A stretch of DNA of 64,000 nt from an archaeon (lineage in GTDB: Archaea > Nanobdellota > Nanobdellia > Woesearchaeales > GW2011-AR9), in the NCBI GenBank assembly GCA_030704845.1, contig JAUYKZ010000009.1, positions 1 to 64,000 on the forward strand. The letters are read 5' to 3'. Each line of letters opens with the position of its first letter. Position 1 is the stretch's first letter. A program made the translations under genes and the position numbers. Under the pieces are notes generated by a model. That model was given only the letters and a program-made list of their open reading frames with translations, was not told the DNA's origin and ran no database searches. Positions 35,832-44,276 of the stretch are shown piece by piece.

Positions 35832-35841
35832 CGGGTGGTTT

Positions 35842-36645
35842 ATGACAAAAATTATTTTCTTAGGGACAGCTGGTAACACCGCTGTTGTTAGTAAACAATT
35901 ACGGGGATCGGGCGGAATAGTTATTCAAGTAGAAGATCTTCAATTTCATCTTGATCCTGGACCAGGAGCGTTAGTTAAGGCTAGAGAATATGGGATTAAT
36001 CCGCACCATACCACAGCTATCCTTGTATCCCATAATCACATCAACCATTGTAATGATCTTAATGTTCTTATTGATGCTATGACCCACGGGGGTATCGAAC
36101 GCCGAGGATTAATCTTAGGTAGTAAATCAGTATTACAACCGCAACAAGATTCTCATCCGGTAATAAGTAAATATCATCAACAATTGGTAGAAAGAATAAT
36201 TCCTCTTGAAAAAAATCATAAAGTTGGAATAGAACTGATTGAAATTAATGCAATTCCTACCGAACATCATGATTCGACGGCTGTAGGTTTTAAGATATTC
36301 TGTCCAAAACTTACGATTAGTTATACTGGCGATACCGGGGTTACAGATGAATTACTTGAAAGTTTAACCGGATCAGATTTACTTATACTTAATGTCCCTT
36401 ATCCCAGCAAGAAAGAAGTAAGCGGAAATTTGACCACGGATGATGCGATAAAAATTGTTTCTCATGTGCGCCCTAAATTAGCTATCTTAACCCATTTCGG
36501 GTCAGAGATGCTTAAAGCTGATCCACTTATGGAAGCTCGAGAAGTGCAAAGAATTACTGGGGTGCAAACCATTGCTGCTCAAGATGGATTAGTTATTTCT
36601 CCTTCCGGATTTGGTCACCCAAAAAGTCCAATTCACGGATATTAA
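35842..36645 (+). CDS. Metallo-beta-lactamase-fold hydrolase
   Basis: A 267-aa protein of the RNase Z/beta-CASP-related metallo-hydrolase fold. SHNHINHCND supplies the HxHxxH ligands (the usual D before H is N), YTGDTG the bridging Asp, and LTHFG the last His. Substrate is not readable; an RNase Z or a small-molecule hydrolase are both possible. The ATG at 35842 is chosen because GGGTGG precedes it and the longer frame overlaps the thermosome promoter. Confidence 0.8.
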   Translation: MTKIIFLGTAGNTAVVSKQLRGSGGIVIQVEDLQFHLDPGPGALVKAREYGINPHHTTAILVSHNHINHCNDLNVLIDAMTHGGIERRGLILGSKSVLQPQQDSHPVISKYHQQLVERIIPLEKNHKVGIELIEINAIPTEHHDSTAVGFKIFCPKLTISYTGDTGVTDELLESLTGSDLLILNVPYPSKKEVSGNLTTDDAIKIVSHVRPKLAILTHFGSEMLKADPLMEAREVQRITGVQTIAAQDGLVISPSGFGHPKSPIHGY

Positions 36646-37508
36646 GAAAGGTATTGAATTAGATAAATTAAACCTAACCCTAACAAACAAGCCGTGCTAA
36701 TAAACGGCATTGCTGGATAAAATTTCTTTTCATCAGATCTCAATAGAAGAAACGCTAATCCTGCCAAAGCAAAGAAAGGAATAATCATACTTTGCCAAAC
36801 ACCCATTTCAACCATGATTACCCCAGCAAAAATCAAAGGGAAACCGATATCACCGCCACCAAGAATTGCGGTTTTAACTCCTTTCTTAGAACGAGAATGT
36901 TTTCCTGAAGGAAGTTTCATAGTGTAAGGAATATATAATCCGGCAAAAACTTTAGCTTTAGTTTGTTCCTTAGCCAGAGTAATCATATGTTTTGATTTCC
37001 AAACCGCATACGCATCATAAAAAGCTATTATCACCATCAAAATGCTAACTGTAACTACGCTAAATAAAGGAACAAAAATGGCTGCCAATCCACCATAAAT
37101 GAAAAGTTCAGTTAAATTTTGAACCCAGAAATTTGGTTTAAAGATTCTCCATACAGCTAAAGTAATTCCTAATACAGTTGCAATTATTGCAGGAATAAAT
37201 GCAGTGAATGAAATAATTAATGCTAAAGCTATAGCCATCAAAAACCAAATTCTCCACACCCAGGTTAATTTATGACGTAGAAGAAATAGAACAAACATCG
37301 TACCTAAACCTATCGCAACTATCGCATAAATATAAGAATAATTATTTTGAATTTCTGGTCTTTCTCCAATTGGTAAATCTTTGAAGATAGTTTCTCCATT
37401 CATGGACTGACCATGATCAATATAATTATAAATCACCCCAAGACCAATCATCTGGGCCAGAAGAAAGAATGTAAGTAAGATTAAAGTTACTTGCAAAGAA
37501 TGTTTCAT
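36642..37508 (-). CDS. Presenilin-type intramembrane aspartyl protease (PSH)
   Basis: A 288-aa, nine-helix protease of family A22, which cleaves transmembrane segments. The catalytic Asp pair is in FYDAYAVWKS (YD) and ILGGGDIGFP (GxGD), and YPAMPF matches the conserved PAL. Between them is a cytoplasmic basic loop (SGKHSRSKKG). The 3' end overlaps the convergent hydrolase gene by 4 bp. Confidence 0.9.
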   Translation of the reverse strand: MKHSLQVTLILLTFFLLAQMIGLGVIYNYIDHGQSMNGETIFKDLPIGERPEIQNNYSYIYAIVAIGLGTMFVLFLLRHKLTWVWRIWFLMAIALALIISFTAFIPAIIATVLGITLAVWRIFKPNFWVQNLTELFIYGGLAAIFVPLFSVVTVSILMVIIAFYDAYAVWKSKHMITLAKEQTKAKVFAGLYIPYTMKLPSGKHSRSKKGVKTAILGGGDIGFPLIFAGVIMVEMGVWQSMIIPFFALAGLAFLLLRSDEKKFYPAMPFISTACLLGLGLIYLIQYLS

Positions 37509-37552
37509 TAATTAAGAGAAAGATTGATGGTTTAAATAGTTATGGGAAACCG

Positions 37553-39067
37553 TTACCCAAACAAACTTCCATCCATTTGATAAGATGTTTTCTCTTCTTT
37601 TTTTGCGAATTCTTTAAACAAAGGAACTTTAATTGGAACAGCAAATCTAGTAAATGTTGAAGTCACGAATGCTTCTCCCTTATCTAAAGAAGCAATTGTT
37701 CTGTTATCTTGACTAAGATCTTGAGGAGATGATTCAATAACCGCCTGACGTTCAGAATTCATTTCAATCCCCAAGATTATTTTTGTGTTCATATTAGCTA
37801 GAATATTTTTAGGAATTTCTGAGGGTAATTGGGTAATTGCAATTAAACCCACTTTAAACTTTCTACCTTCTCTAGCAATCGTATCAAAAATATTCGAACC
37901 ATTCTCCAATACTTTTTTTCCAAGAACTCTCGGAGCTTCTTCTAACACGATAGATACGACGGGTTTAAGATCTAATTGGCCGGTTCGTTTATAATATTTA
38001 TATCGCTGAAATATCTCGGTAGTAACAATACTCCCAATCATAATTTCTAAAGATCCAGAAAAATAACTGGTATCAATTATAACCATTTTTCCTTGCTCCA
38101 ATTCTGAACACATCTCAGTAATTGTATTTTCTCCAGCAATCATATCAAAAACCCCATTAGAAAGCATTTGACCGTTATCAATATCCAAATCAAGTAAGGA
38201 AATCAATTTTCTTTTTACAACCGAAATTGTGTCTTCATGAAAGTTGACTCCTTCAATACGTTTCTCTTCCAGAAGAAATCTAACCCAATTATTTTTGAAT
38301 TTTTTATAATAAGAATGTAAACATTGTCTCTGCGGATCAGATAAAGAGATTGCTCCTTGGAAATGTTCTGGTTTTAATTTAGTGATGTTAATCTTTAATG
38401 TCTTAGCACCCACCGGAGGATTATGAGGGGTATAATAACAAACCTTATTTTTCTGGGGATGATCTTTAAGTCCTAAACCAATTCTTCCATAATATTCATC
38501 GTGAGGATCAAGAACCAACATCCCAGCATAATTTTTACTGGTGATGTCCCAAAGAATACATGACATTAGATTAGATTTCCCTTTTCCGGTACTAGCAGGA
38601 ATTAAAACGTGATGAGACAGAACATCTTTCCCAGGCAATGAAATGGTGAAATCCATTGTTCGACTTCCACTTCTAAGATTTCCAAGGAATAACGGATTTT
38701 CTGGAAGGGTAATGAAAGATAAATCTTCCTTTCTTATTTCTCTTACTTTAGCAAAGAACGATGGAAGTTTCTTACACATCTTACTTGTTTTTGAAACTGT
38801 AAGAACTGGTTTAAGGAAAGCTAATTGATAATTACGCAGAGATTCATCCATGATTTGAAATTCTCCTTGCTCAAGATTCATCCCAGAAACCATTTCAAGA
38901 TTTTGTTGAGAGATCTGAGAACCATATACCAAATCGTAAACTTGCAGGATAAATTTTTCTTCACCGTCATCTATGACGACTAACTCACCTAATTCAATCT
39001 GTTCGGTAGATTTTACTCTCATTACTATTTTACCGAAATCTCCGGCAACCACTTGTCCTTTTGTCAT
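37553..39067 (-). CDS. herA: HerA-like DNA-translocating ATPase
   Basis: Hexameric ATPase that works with NurA nuclease in archaeal end resection. It has 504 aa. An N-terminal HAS-barrel-like domain ([15 protein letters not shown]) leads to the Walker [11 protein letters not shown] at about residue 153 and the Walker [20 protein letters not shown] and [17 protein letters not shown] form sensor and Arg-finger regions. I placed the start at 39067 because the longer frame would run through the eL35 gene and its promoter. No nurA is in the window. Confidence 0.85.
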   Translation of the reverse strand: MTKGQVVAGDFGKIVMRVKSTEQIELGELVVIDDGEEKFILQVYDLVYGSQISQQNLEMVSGMNLEQGEFQIMDESLRNYQLAFLKPVLTVSKTSKMCKKLPSFFAKVREIRKEDLSFITLPENPLFLGNLRSGSRTMDFTISLPGKDVLSHHVLIPASTGKGKSNLMSCILWDITSKNYAGMLVLDPHDEYYGRIGLGLKDHPQKNKVCYYTPHNPPVGAKTLKINITKLKPEHFQGAISLSDPQRQCLHSYYKKFKNNWVRFLLEEKRIEGVNFHEDTISVVKRKLISLLDLDIDNGQMLSNGVFDMIAGENTITEMCSELEQGKMVIIDTSYFSGSLEIMIGSIVTTEIFQRYKYYKRTGQLDLKPVVSIVLEEAPRVLGKKVLENGSNIFDTIAREGRKFKVGLIAITQLPSEIPKNILANMNTKIILGIEMNSERQAVIESSPQDLSQDNRTIASLDKGEAFVTSTFTRFAVPIKVPLFKEFAKKEEKTSYQMDGSLFG

Positions 39068-39151
39068 GAATTTGTTAGTTAAAGGAGATTCTTTTAAGGA
39101 TTTAGGTGGCTGAGTAAGGATAATTAAGACGAAGCCAATCGGAAGGAAATC

Positions 39152-39159
39152 TTTATAAA
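39152..39159. promoter_or_regulatory. Palindromic TATA box between herA and eL35
   Basis: TTTATAAA is centred 26 bp before the eL35 ATG at 39182, implying a leaderless transcript. As a perfect palindrome between divergent genes, it could also serve herA with a leader of about 60 nt. Confidence 0.55.
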
Positions 39160-39181
39160 TAACCCCCTGTTTCGAGGTCTT

Positions 39182-39436
39182 ATGGACGCAACAGTAATGC
39201 ATTTCAGGCAAGGACGCCACCATCAGAACAATAAGCAGATGATTCTTAAAGTAGCTGATACTGCAGAAGACGCAGCAAAAGCTGTTGGAAAAACTGCAAC
39301 TTGGACTTCTCCTGCTGGGAAAGAAATTATCGGTAAAGTTTCTGCACTTCATGGCCGAAATGGTAATGTAAGAGTTATTTTCGCTGAAAGCGGTCTACCT
39401 GGACAAGCTTTAGGTCAGAAAATTAAAATTAACTAG
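39182..39436 (+). CDS. rpl35ae: Ribosomal protein eL35 (L35Ae)
   Basis: Large-subunit protein of 84 aa. [17 protein letters not shown] is the typical N-terminal part and [25 protein letters not shown] the C-terminal L35Ae signature. The transcript appears leaderless (TATA box 26 bp upstream). The 3' end overlaps the convergent coiled-coil gene by 8 bp. Confidence 0.93.
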   Translation: MDATVMHFRQGRHHQNNKQMILKVADTAEDAAKAVGKTATWTSPAGKEIIGKVSALHGRNGNVRVIFAESGLPGQALGQKIKIN

Positions 39437-40856
39437 TTTCTTGTTTCAACAAAGCATGTAGACCATTTAATTCTTCTTGAATGTTTTGTAAACTAGTTTT
39501 AGCACTGGCAATAATCGCAAGGAAAGCGCCTTTATTGACGGGAGGATTTATTTTAGCTTGTTGTGCTAATCCTTGAGAGATTCTGGTTTTTACATTGTCG
39601 ACATTTCTAATAAGAAGATTTTGTAACGATTCTATTTTAGCTAAAAGCTCTGGATGTAATCCGCCTAAATCAGAATTTAGTTTCTTAATTTTGTTAGCAA
39701 GATCATTAATATAGGAATCCTGATCTTGAACATCATTCATTCTAAGATTAACTAGAAGTAACTCTTCATCCATCTTACCATATTTCTCTTCTTGAGCATA
39801 CTTGATAGCATTATCTAAAGCCGCCATAGCCCTTCTGGATCCCCTAATCGCTGAATAAATTGGTCTTCTTAGTTTTGCAAGAAGATGCCTCATATCACCG
39901 GTTTCTTCTTGAAGTATTTCTTGAGTATTATCTTTGTTCTCAAGAATCCGTTCATTTAATTCTTTAAGTTCTTGAGCCAATTTAGTTTTTTCTTCTTTTT
40001 CTGCTTCTAATTCTGCTTGTATTTTTTCTCTCGCTTGAATTTGTGCTTGCGATTCCTGATTTGCAGAAGTTACTTCTTCTTGAAGAGCCTTAATTCTTCC
40101 TGCAGTTGCTTCGTTCAATTCAGTTAATCTAGCTTCAATTTCATCTTTTCTACGTTGTGCAATTTCTTCTCGACGTTCAGCTTCATCTATTTTTCTTTGC
40201 AGAAGTTCTCTCTCTTCATTTGCTCTTTGAGCTACAGCTCTCATATTTCCTTCGGCTTGTTGTGCTTTAGCATTAGCCTCAGCAATTTCTCTTCTAAATT
40301 GTTCTCGTTCATCGTCTGTTAATCTTCCGCGCCTAATTTCATCATCCAATTCTTGTTGTAAATCTATTGCCTTTCTTCTTTCTTCATCTCGTTCTTGCTG
40401 TGCAGCAGCTAATTGATCCATTGCTTTTCGTTCTGTTTCATCTTTTTCTGTAAGCAAAGTCTCTTTCTCACTTTGAGCTTGCTCAAGCTGAGCATTTGCT
40501 CGTTCCAATTCGGCTTCAAGACGTCCTATATTCACTTTCGCAACTTCAAGACCTTGCTTCTCACGAGCATATAACTGTTCTAATTGTCTTCTTCTTTCTT
40601 CTTGCGCCTGAGAATTTGCTAAAGCCTGCTGAAGTTGTCTTTGTAAATCCTGAACGCGAGCATCTGCAGCTACTGCTTCTTCCTGATTTTGTTCTCTACG
40701 TTCACCAAGTCTTCTTCCAGCATTTACAGCACCTTCATATGCAGGCATAAACAGACGGTTTTTAATCATAACAAAAATGGCCCCAGCAACGTATATCATT
40801 GCTACGATATACAAAAACTCAAGCAAACCTGAAATGAAATCGCCAAATATTGCCAT
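39429..40856 (-). CDS. Membrane-anchored coiled-coil protein
   Basis: A 475-aa protein. One hydrophobic helix lies at about residues 10-32, then a long charged coiled coil rich in Glu, Gln, Arg and Ala runs from about 45 to 320, followed by a mixed helical tail. Similarity to SMC-like or myosin-like coils would be compositional only. It may act as a membrane scaffold. The start overlaps the upstream gene's stop as TAATG. Confidence 0.7.
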   Translation of the reverse strand: MAIFGDFISGLLEFLYIVAMIYVAGAIFVMIKNRLFMPAYEGAVNAGRRLGERREQNQEEAVAADARVQDLQRQLQQALANSQAQEERRRQLEQLYAREKQGLEVAKVNIGRLEAELERANAQLEQAQSEKETLLTEKDETERKAMDQLAAAQQERDEERRKAIDLQQELDDEIRRGRLTDDEREQFRREIAEANAKAQQAEGNMRAVAQRANEERELLQRKIDEAERREEIAQRRKDEIEARLTELNEATAGRIKALQEEVTSANQESQAQIQAREKIQAELEAEKEEKTKLAQELKELNERILENKDNTQEILQEETGDMRHLLAKLRRPIYSAIRGSRRAMAALDNAIKYAQEEKYGKMDEELLLVNLRMNDVQDQDSYINDLANKIKKLNSDLGGLHPELLAKIESLQNLLIRNVDNVKTRISQGLAQQAKINPPVNKGAFLAIIASAKTSLQNIQEELNGLHALLKQETS

Positions 40857-41371
40857 TATGGGAACCCCGGGAAAATTGATTGTAGTAAATTATAAATGAT
40901 AATATAACTTAACGCGACAATAAATGGCCAAGGTACTGTAGCAGTAGGATTAGCTTTCTTGAAGATAAAAACAATTATAACGATAACAGCTGTAAACAAC
41001 AATAATGGAGCTAATTTACCTAAAAAATCTAAGATGAAAAACGGCTGACCGGTAAAATTGCCAGAATTTGAAAGATATGCATTAGTTGCGAGAGTTACCC
41101 CGATAGACAAAGCAAACGCAAGCGAAGTCTGAACGTTTTTTGGCCATTTAAACTTTTCACCGGCATTATAAACTCCCGCCCAGAACATTGCATAAAAAAC
41201 TATGAAATAAAATAAAATGTGCCATCCTTCTTTATATGATTCATAAGTCTGGCCAACATGAGTTAACGATTGCCAGAAATTTCCTAAAGATTGACCAATA
41301 TCGGCAGATACCAGTGGTATAAGGACTAATGATAACAAAACTCCAATAAGAATTATCTGCCCTTTTTTCAT
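40856..41371 (-). CDS. Hypothetical multi-spanning membrane protein
   Basis: A 171-aa protein. A cleavable-looking signal (MKKGQIILIGVLLSLVLIPLVSA) is followed by four hydrophobic segments at about residues 47-66, 78-100, 110-135 and 145-166. No family was recognised. It is coupled to the coiled-coil protein gene (TAATG) and the two probably act together at the membrane. Confidence 0.65.
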   Translation of the reverse strand: MKKGQIILIGVLLSLVLIPLVSADIGQSLGNFWQSLTHVGQTYESYKEGWHILFYFIVFYAMFWAGVYNAGEKFKWPKNVQTSLAFALSIGVTLATNAYLSNSGNFTGQPFFILDFLGKLAPLLLFTAVIVIIVFIFKKANPTATVPWPFIVALSYIIIYNLLQSIFPGFP

Positions 41372-41393
41372 TCATAAACACCTATTCGTATCA

Positions 41394-41486
41394 TATACTA
41401 AAATGCGTTAGATTTCGAATATATTAACGCATTTTATATATATAAAGTGCCAAAAATAAGTTCGAAAGCTTTGGCACTTTAGTATA
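41394..41486 (+). repeat. Two-hairpin repeat, copy 3 (reference copy)
   Basis: Hairpin 1 pairs AAAATGCGTTA (41400-41410) with TAACGCATTTT (41425-41435), and hairpin 2 pairs AAAGTGCCAAA (41444-41454) with TTTGGCACTTT (41470-41480). Edges are TATACTAAA and TTTAGTATA. It lies in the divergent region between a membrane-protein gene and the eS19 operon. The reverse complement of the copy at 56510 differs by about one base, in the TA-rich spacer. Confidence 0.93.
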
Positions 41487-41606
41487 AATGATTCGTTGAA
41501 GCTATTTAAAGATTTCTTAACTTGAGGGATATTAATCTAATTAAATAATAGAATTTAAGTAAAATATACTTGATTTACTAAAACAATCCAGTAGCAAAAG
41601 CCTTCG

Positions 41607-41694
41607 AGGTTTCAAAAATTCTGACGAATTTTCCAAAACCATACGGAGGTTAAACCTCCGGGGTTTTGAAAACTTAAGAAGTTTTCAGAAACCT
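41607..41694. other. 88-nt cloverleaf-forming palindrome cluster
   Basis: A closing stem AGGTTTC/GAAACCT (41607-41613 with 41688-41694) encloses three further arms. Arm 1 is AAAATTC/GAATTTT (loop TGAC), arm 2 is CAAAACC/GGTTTTG capped by CGGAGGTT/AACCTCCG, and arm 3 is AAAACTT/AAGTTTT (loop AAG). Nearly every base pairs and all stems are Watson-Crick. The last arm runs into the TATA box of the eS19 gene, so the structure lies outside that mRNA. It is not a tRNA: T-arm and anticodon features are missing. Confidence 0.75.
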
Positions 41695-41701
41695 TTATAA
41701 A
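41694..41701 (+). promoter_or_regulatory. TATA box of the eS19-eL39-eL31 operon
   Basis: TTTATAAA is centred 26 bp before the eS19 ATG, indicating a leaderless message. Confidence 0.7.
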
Positions 41702-41723
41702 TAGGTTATCTTCCCAAGAAGCC

Positions 41724-42155
41724 ATGACTCACATACTCAAAGTTAATCCGAATGCTCTTATAAATACGGCTGCTGAAGAGTTAAAGAAACAAAGCCTAGT
41801 TCAACCTCCGGAATGGAGTAAATTCGTAAAAACTGGTCATCATAAAGAAAGATTACCAGATAATCCAGACTGGTGGTACTTCCGTTCAGCTGCTGTCTTA
41901 AGAACCGTAGCAAGACTTGGCCCAATTGGAACAGAAAAATTAAGAGCTAAGTATGGCGGTAAAAAGAATAGAGGACACAAACCATCACACACTTACAGAG
42001 CATCAGGATCAATTCTAAGAAAAGTTCTTCAACAACTTGAAAGTTCAGGATTAGTTAAACAAGCTGAGAAAGGCGTTCATAAAGGAAGAATTCTTACTCC
42101 TAAAGGAGTTTCTCTCTTAGACAAAATTGCAGTTCAATTAGACAAAAAACAGTAA
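41724..42155 (+). CDS. rps19e: Ribosomal protein eS19
   Basis: Small-subunit protein of 143 aa. WSKFVKTGHHKERLP, DWWYFRSAAVLR and the LRAKYGGKKNRGHKPSHTYRAS region are diagnostic. It is the first gene of a tight operon with eL39 (1-bp gap), eL31 (3-bp gap) and cbf5, an order partly conserved in archaea. Confidence 0.96.
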   Translation: MTHILKVNPNALINTAAEELKKQSLVQPPEWSKFVKTGHHKERLPDNPDWWYFRSAAVLRTVARLGPIGTEKLRAKYGGKKNRGHKPSHTYRASGSILRKVLQQLESSGLVKQAEKGVHKGRILTPKGVSLLDKIAVQLDKKQ

Positions 42156-42156
42156 A

Positions 42157-42330
42157 ATGGCAACAAACAAACATCCTTCAAAAAAGAAACGGTTAATCAA
42201 ACTTAATAAACAAACTAAATGGGCTCCGTTTTGGACAGTGTTTAAGATTTACGGTAAAGGACAGAAAGTTCATCCATCTCGTCATACTGATGTGAAAAGA
42301 AATTGGCGAAGAACTAAAACTAAGGCATAG
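42157..42330 (+). CDS. rpl39e: Ribosomal protein eL39
   Basis: A 57-aa protein starting MATNKHPSKKKRLIKLNK. It contains TKWAPFWTVFKIYGKG and ends with RNWRRTKTKA, matching eL39, which lines the exit tunnel. The gene sits 1 bp after eS19 and 3 bp before eL31. Confidence 0.95.
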   Translation: MATNKHPSKKKRLIKLNKQTKWAPFWTVFKIYGKGQKVHPSRHTDVKRNWRRTKTKA

Positions 42331-42333
42331 ATT

Positions 42334-42696
42334 ATGGCAAAAAAACAAGATACAGCAGTGGAAAGAGTATACAATGTACCTCTTAGAAAAGAATACATGA
42401 AAGTTGCACGCTGGAAACGTACCAAAAAAGCAGTAATTGCATTAAGAGAATTCTTATCGCGACATATGAAATCGGAAGATGTTCGTTTAAGTAAAGAACT
42501 AAACGAGCAACTATGGGAGAATGGTATTAGAAATCCACCACATCATGTTAAAGTTTCTGTTAAAAGAGACGATAAAGGAGTAGTTCGAGCTGAATTATTT
42601 GGTGAGAAAAAAGAAGCTAAATCAACCGCAAAGAAACCTGCCAAAAAAGAAGCAATAAAAAAGGAAGAAGAATCTCCTGCTGAAGAAAAACAATAA
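42334..42696 (+). CDS. rpl31e: Ribosomal protein eL31
   Basis: A 120-aa large-subunit protein. ERVYNVPLRKEYMKVARWKRTKKAVIALREFL is diagnostic of eL31, and VRLSKELNEQLWENGIRNPPH covers the RNA-binding centre. A Lys/Glu-rich tail of about 30 residues extends beyond the usual end. Confidence 0.95.
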   Translation: MAKKQDTAVERVYNVPLRKEYMKVARWKRTKKAVIALREFLSRHMKSEDVRLSKELNEQLWENGIRNPPHHVKVSVKRDDKGVVRAELFGEKKEAKSTAKKPAKKEAIKKEEESPAEEKQ

Positions 42697-42751
42697 ATAG
42701 TTTCTTTTCTTTATAACTTTTCTAATAATCTTAAATCTTAGGTAGCAAACT

Positions 42752-43684
42752 ATGGCTCGTCAAATATTTATCAAAAAAAAAATGGAAGGAGAGTTAGGTT
42801 CTTCGCCAGAAGAGAGATCGATAAAAGAATCTATTAACTATGGGATTATCAATCTAGACAAACCAAAAGGACCTACCTCTCATCAAGTTTCCGATTATGT
42901 TAAGAAAATTTTAAACATCAGTAAAGCTGGTCATTCCGGAACTCTCGATCCGCAAGTCACTGGAGTTCAACCAGTAGCTTTAGGAAAAGCTACCAGAATT
43001 GCTCAATTCCTTCTCACCGCCCCAAAAGAATACATCTGTGTTATGCATGTCCATAGCGAGATTGATAAAGATAAACTAAATGAAACTGTTGCAAAATTTG
43101 TTGGAAAAATTAAACAATTACCACCGATTAAAAGCGCTGTAAAAAGAGAAGAAAGAGTGAGAGAGATATATGATTTTGAGATTATAGAAGTAGAAGATAA
43201 AGATGTTTTATTTAGAGTTAGATGTCAAGCAGGAACTTATGTTAGAAAATTATGTCACGACCTTGGATTAGCTCTCGGAACTGGAGCTCATATGGCCGAG
43301 CTAAGAAGAACCCAAGCCGGACCGTTCACGGAAAAAGATAACTTAATTACGTTACAGGATTTAGCTGACGCATATCATTATCACACTGAAGGCAATAGCA
43401 CATTTCTCAGCCACTGTATCCAACCAATCGAGAAAGCCGTAAGTCATCTTCCAAAATGCTGGATTCTTGATACAACCATTCTTAGTTTAACTCATGGAAG
43501 AGATCTTGCTATTCCAGGAATAAGTAAATTAGAGAATTTTAAGAAAGGAGAAGTTGTTGCGGTAATGACTTTGAAAGGAGAATTAGTTGCTCTTGGTGAA
43601 GCAGTAATGTCAGCAGTAGAAATAAATATGCAAGAAAAAGGTTTAGCGATTGTAATTAGTAAAGTGTTTATGGTAACTCAATAA
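42752..43684 (+). CDS. cbf5: Pseudouridine synthase Cbf5 (H/ACA, TruB family)
   Basis: Catalytic subunit of H/ACA guide RNPs, also modifying tRNA at position 55. It has 310 aa. The catalytic Asp is in HSGTLDPQVTG, CQAGTYVRKLCHDLG is motif III, and LRRTQAGPF is the TruB tail motif. A PUA domain occupies the last 80 residues. In many archaea cbf5 is beside eL14; here it instead follows eL31. The stop overlaps the convergent phosphoesterase gene by 17 bp. Confidence 0.95.
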   Translation: MARQIFIKKKMEGELGSSPEERSIKESINYGIINLDKPKGPTSHQVSDYVKKILNISKAGHSGTLDPQVTGVQPVALGKATRIAQFLLTAPKEYICVMHVHSEIDKDKLNETVAKFVGKIKQLPPIKSAVKREERVREIYDFEIIEVEDKDVLFRVRCQAGTYVRKLCHDLGLALGTGAHMAELRRTQAGPFTEKDNLITLQDLADAYHYHTEGNSTFLSHCIQPIEKAVSHLPKCWILDTTILSLTHGRDLAIPGISKLENFKKGEVVAVMTLKGELVALGEAVMSAVEINMQEKGLAIVISKVFMVTQ

Positions 43685-44264
43685 CCATTCCTTCAAAACC
43701 AGGATTGATTACTCTTGTCGATTCAATTTTATCCATCTTACCAGCATTATCTATGATATGACCACAAATAACCAGTTTTGGTTTAATCCTATCCAGAAAT
43801 TTTCTATAGTCAAAATTACCAAGATAATCCTTTCCAACCTTATCAACTTCCGTCCCATATGGTGGACCATTTAGTACCAGAACTATTTTTTTATTGTTGT
43901 GAGAACTATACCATTCGCGAGCAACTTTACGAAAAACAGAATCATCACGAGTTAAATTATCTCCACCGTAACCACAAAGAACATAATCACCCACAGTTAA
44001 AGATTTTTTATCTAAATTGATACAATTAGAAAAATTTTCTTGAATGGTTTCCAAAGCTTTACGTTCTTCGGAAGAAGATGAGATCAGATATGTTTTCTTA
44101 CCAAGCTGTTCACATTTTTCTAGAAAGGATTGAAGATCCCGAGTTATATTTGAAAGGTTACCAGCACAGATAATGAATTCTATATCATCTTGAGACGCCC
44201 GATTTAAAAGAGCAGAAAATTGTTTTTTATCTCTCTGCAAATCAACAAAAGTAAGAAATTTCAT
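43668..44264 (-). CDS. Calcineurin-like phosphoesterase, active site degenerate
   Basis: A 198-aa protein with the order of a metallophosphoesterase fold. It shows VDLQR (usual DxH), AGNLSN (usual GDLxD), LNGPPYGT (usual HxPPYG), CGHII (usual GHxH) and a final NPG. Most metal ligands are replaced: His by Gln, Asp by Asn, and the GNHD motif is gone. A catalytic role is unlikely; it may bind RNA or protein. It lies 12 bp downstream of eS1, so ribosome association is conceivable. Confidence 0.7.
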   Translation of the reverse strand: MKFLTFVDLQRDKKQFSALLNRASQDDIEFIICAGNLSNITRDLQSFLEKCEQLGKKTYLISSSSEERKALETIQENFSNCINLDKKSLTVGDYVLCGYGGDNLTRDDSVFRKVAREWYSSHNNKKIVLVLNGPPYGTEVDKVGKDYLGNFDYRKFLDRIKPKLVICGHIIDNAGKMDKIESTRVINPGFEGMVIELP

Positions 44265-44276
44265 TGGAAGAAAAAA

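Noticed and set aside
35644-35841. N-terminal extension of the metallo-hydrolase
   Set aside because: It runs over the thermosome start and promoter and the palindrome. The typical fold start is at 35842 with a ribosome-binding site.
37553-39352. HerA with a 95-residue N-terminal extension
   Set aside because: The extension is antisense to eL35 and its promoter and is Cys- and Ser-rich, unlike the family. Start moved to 39067.
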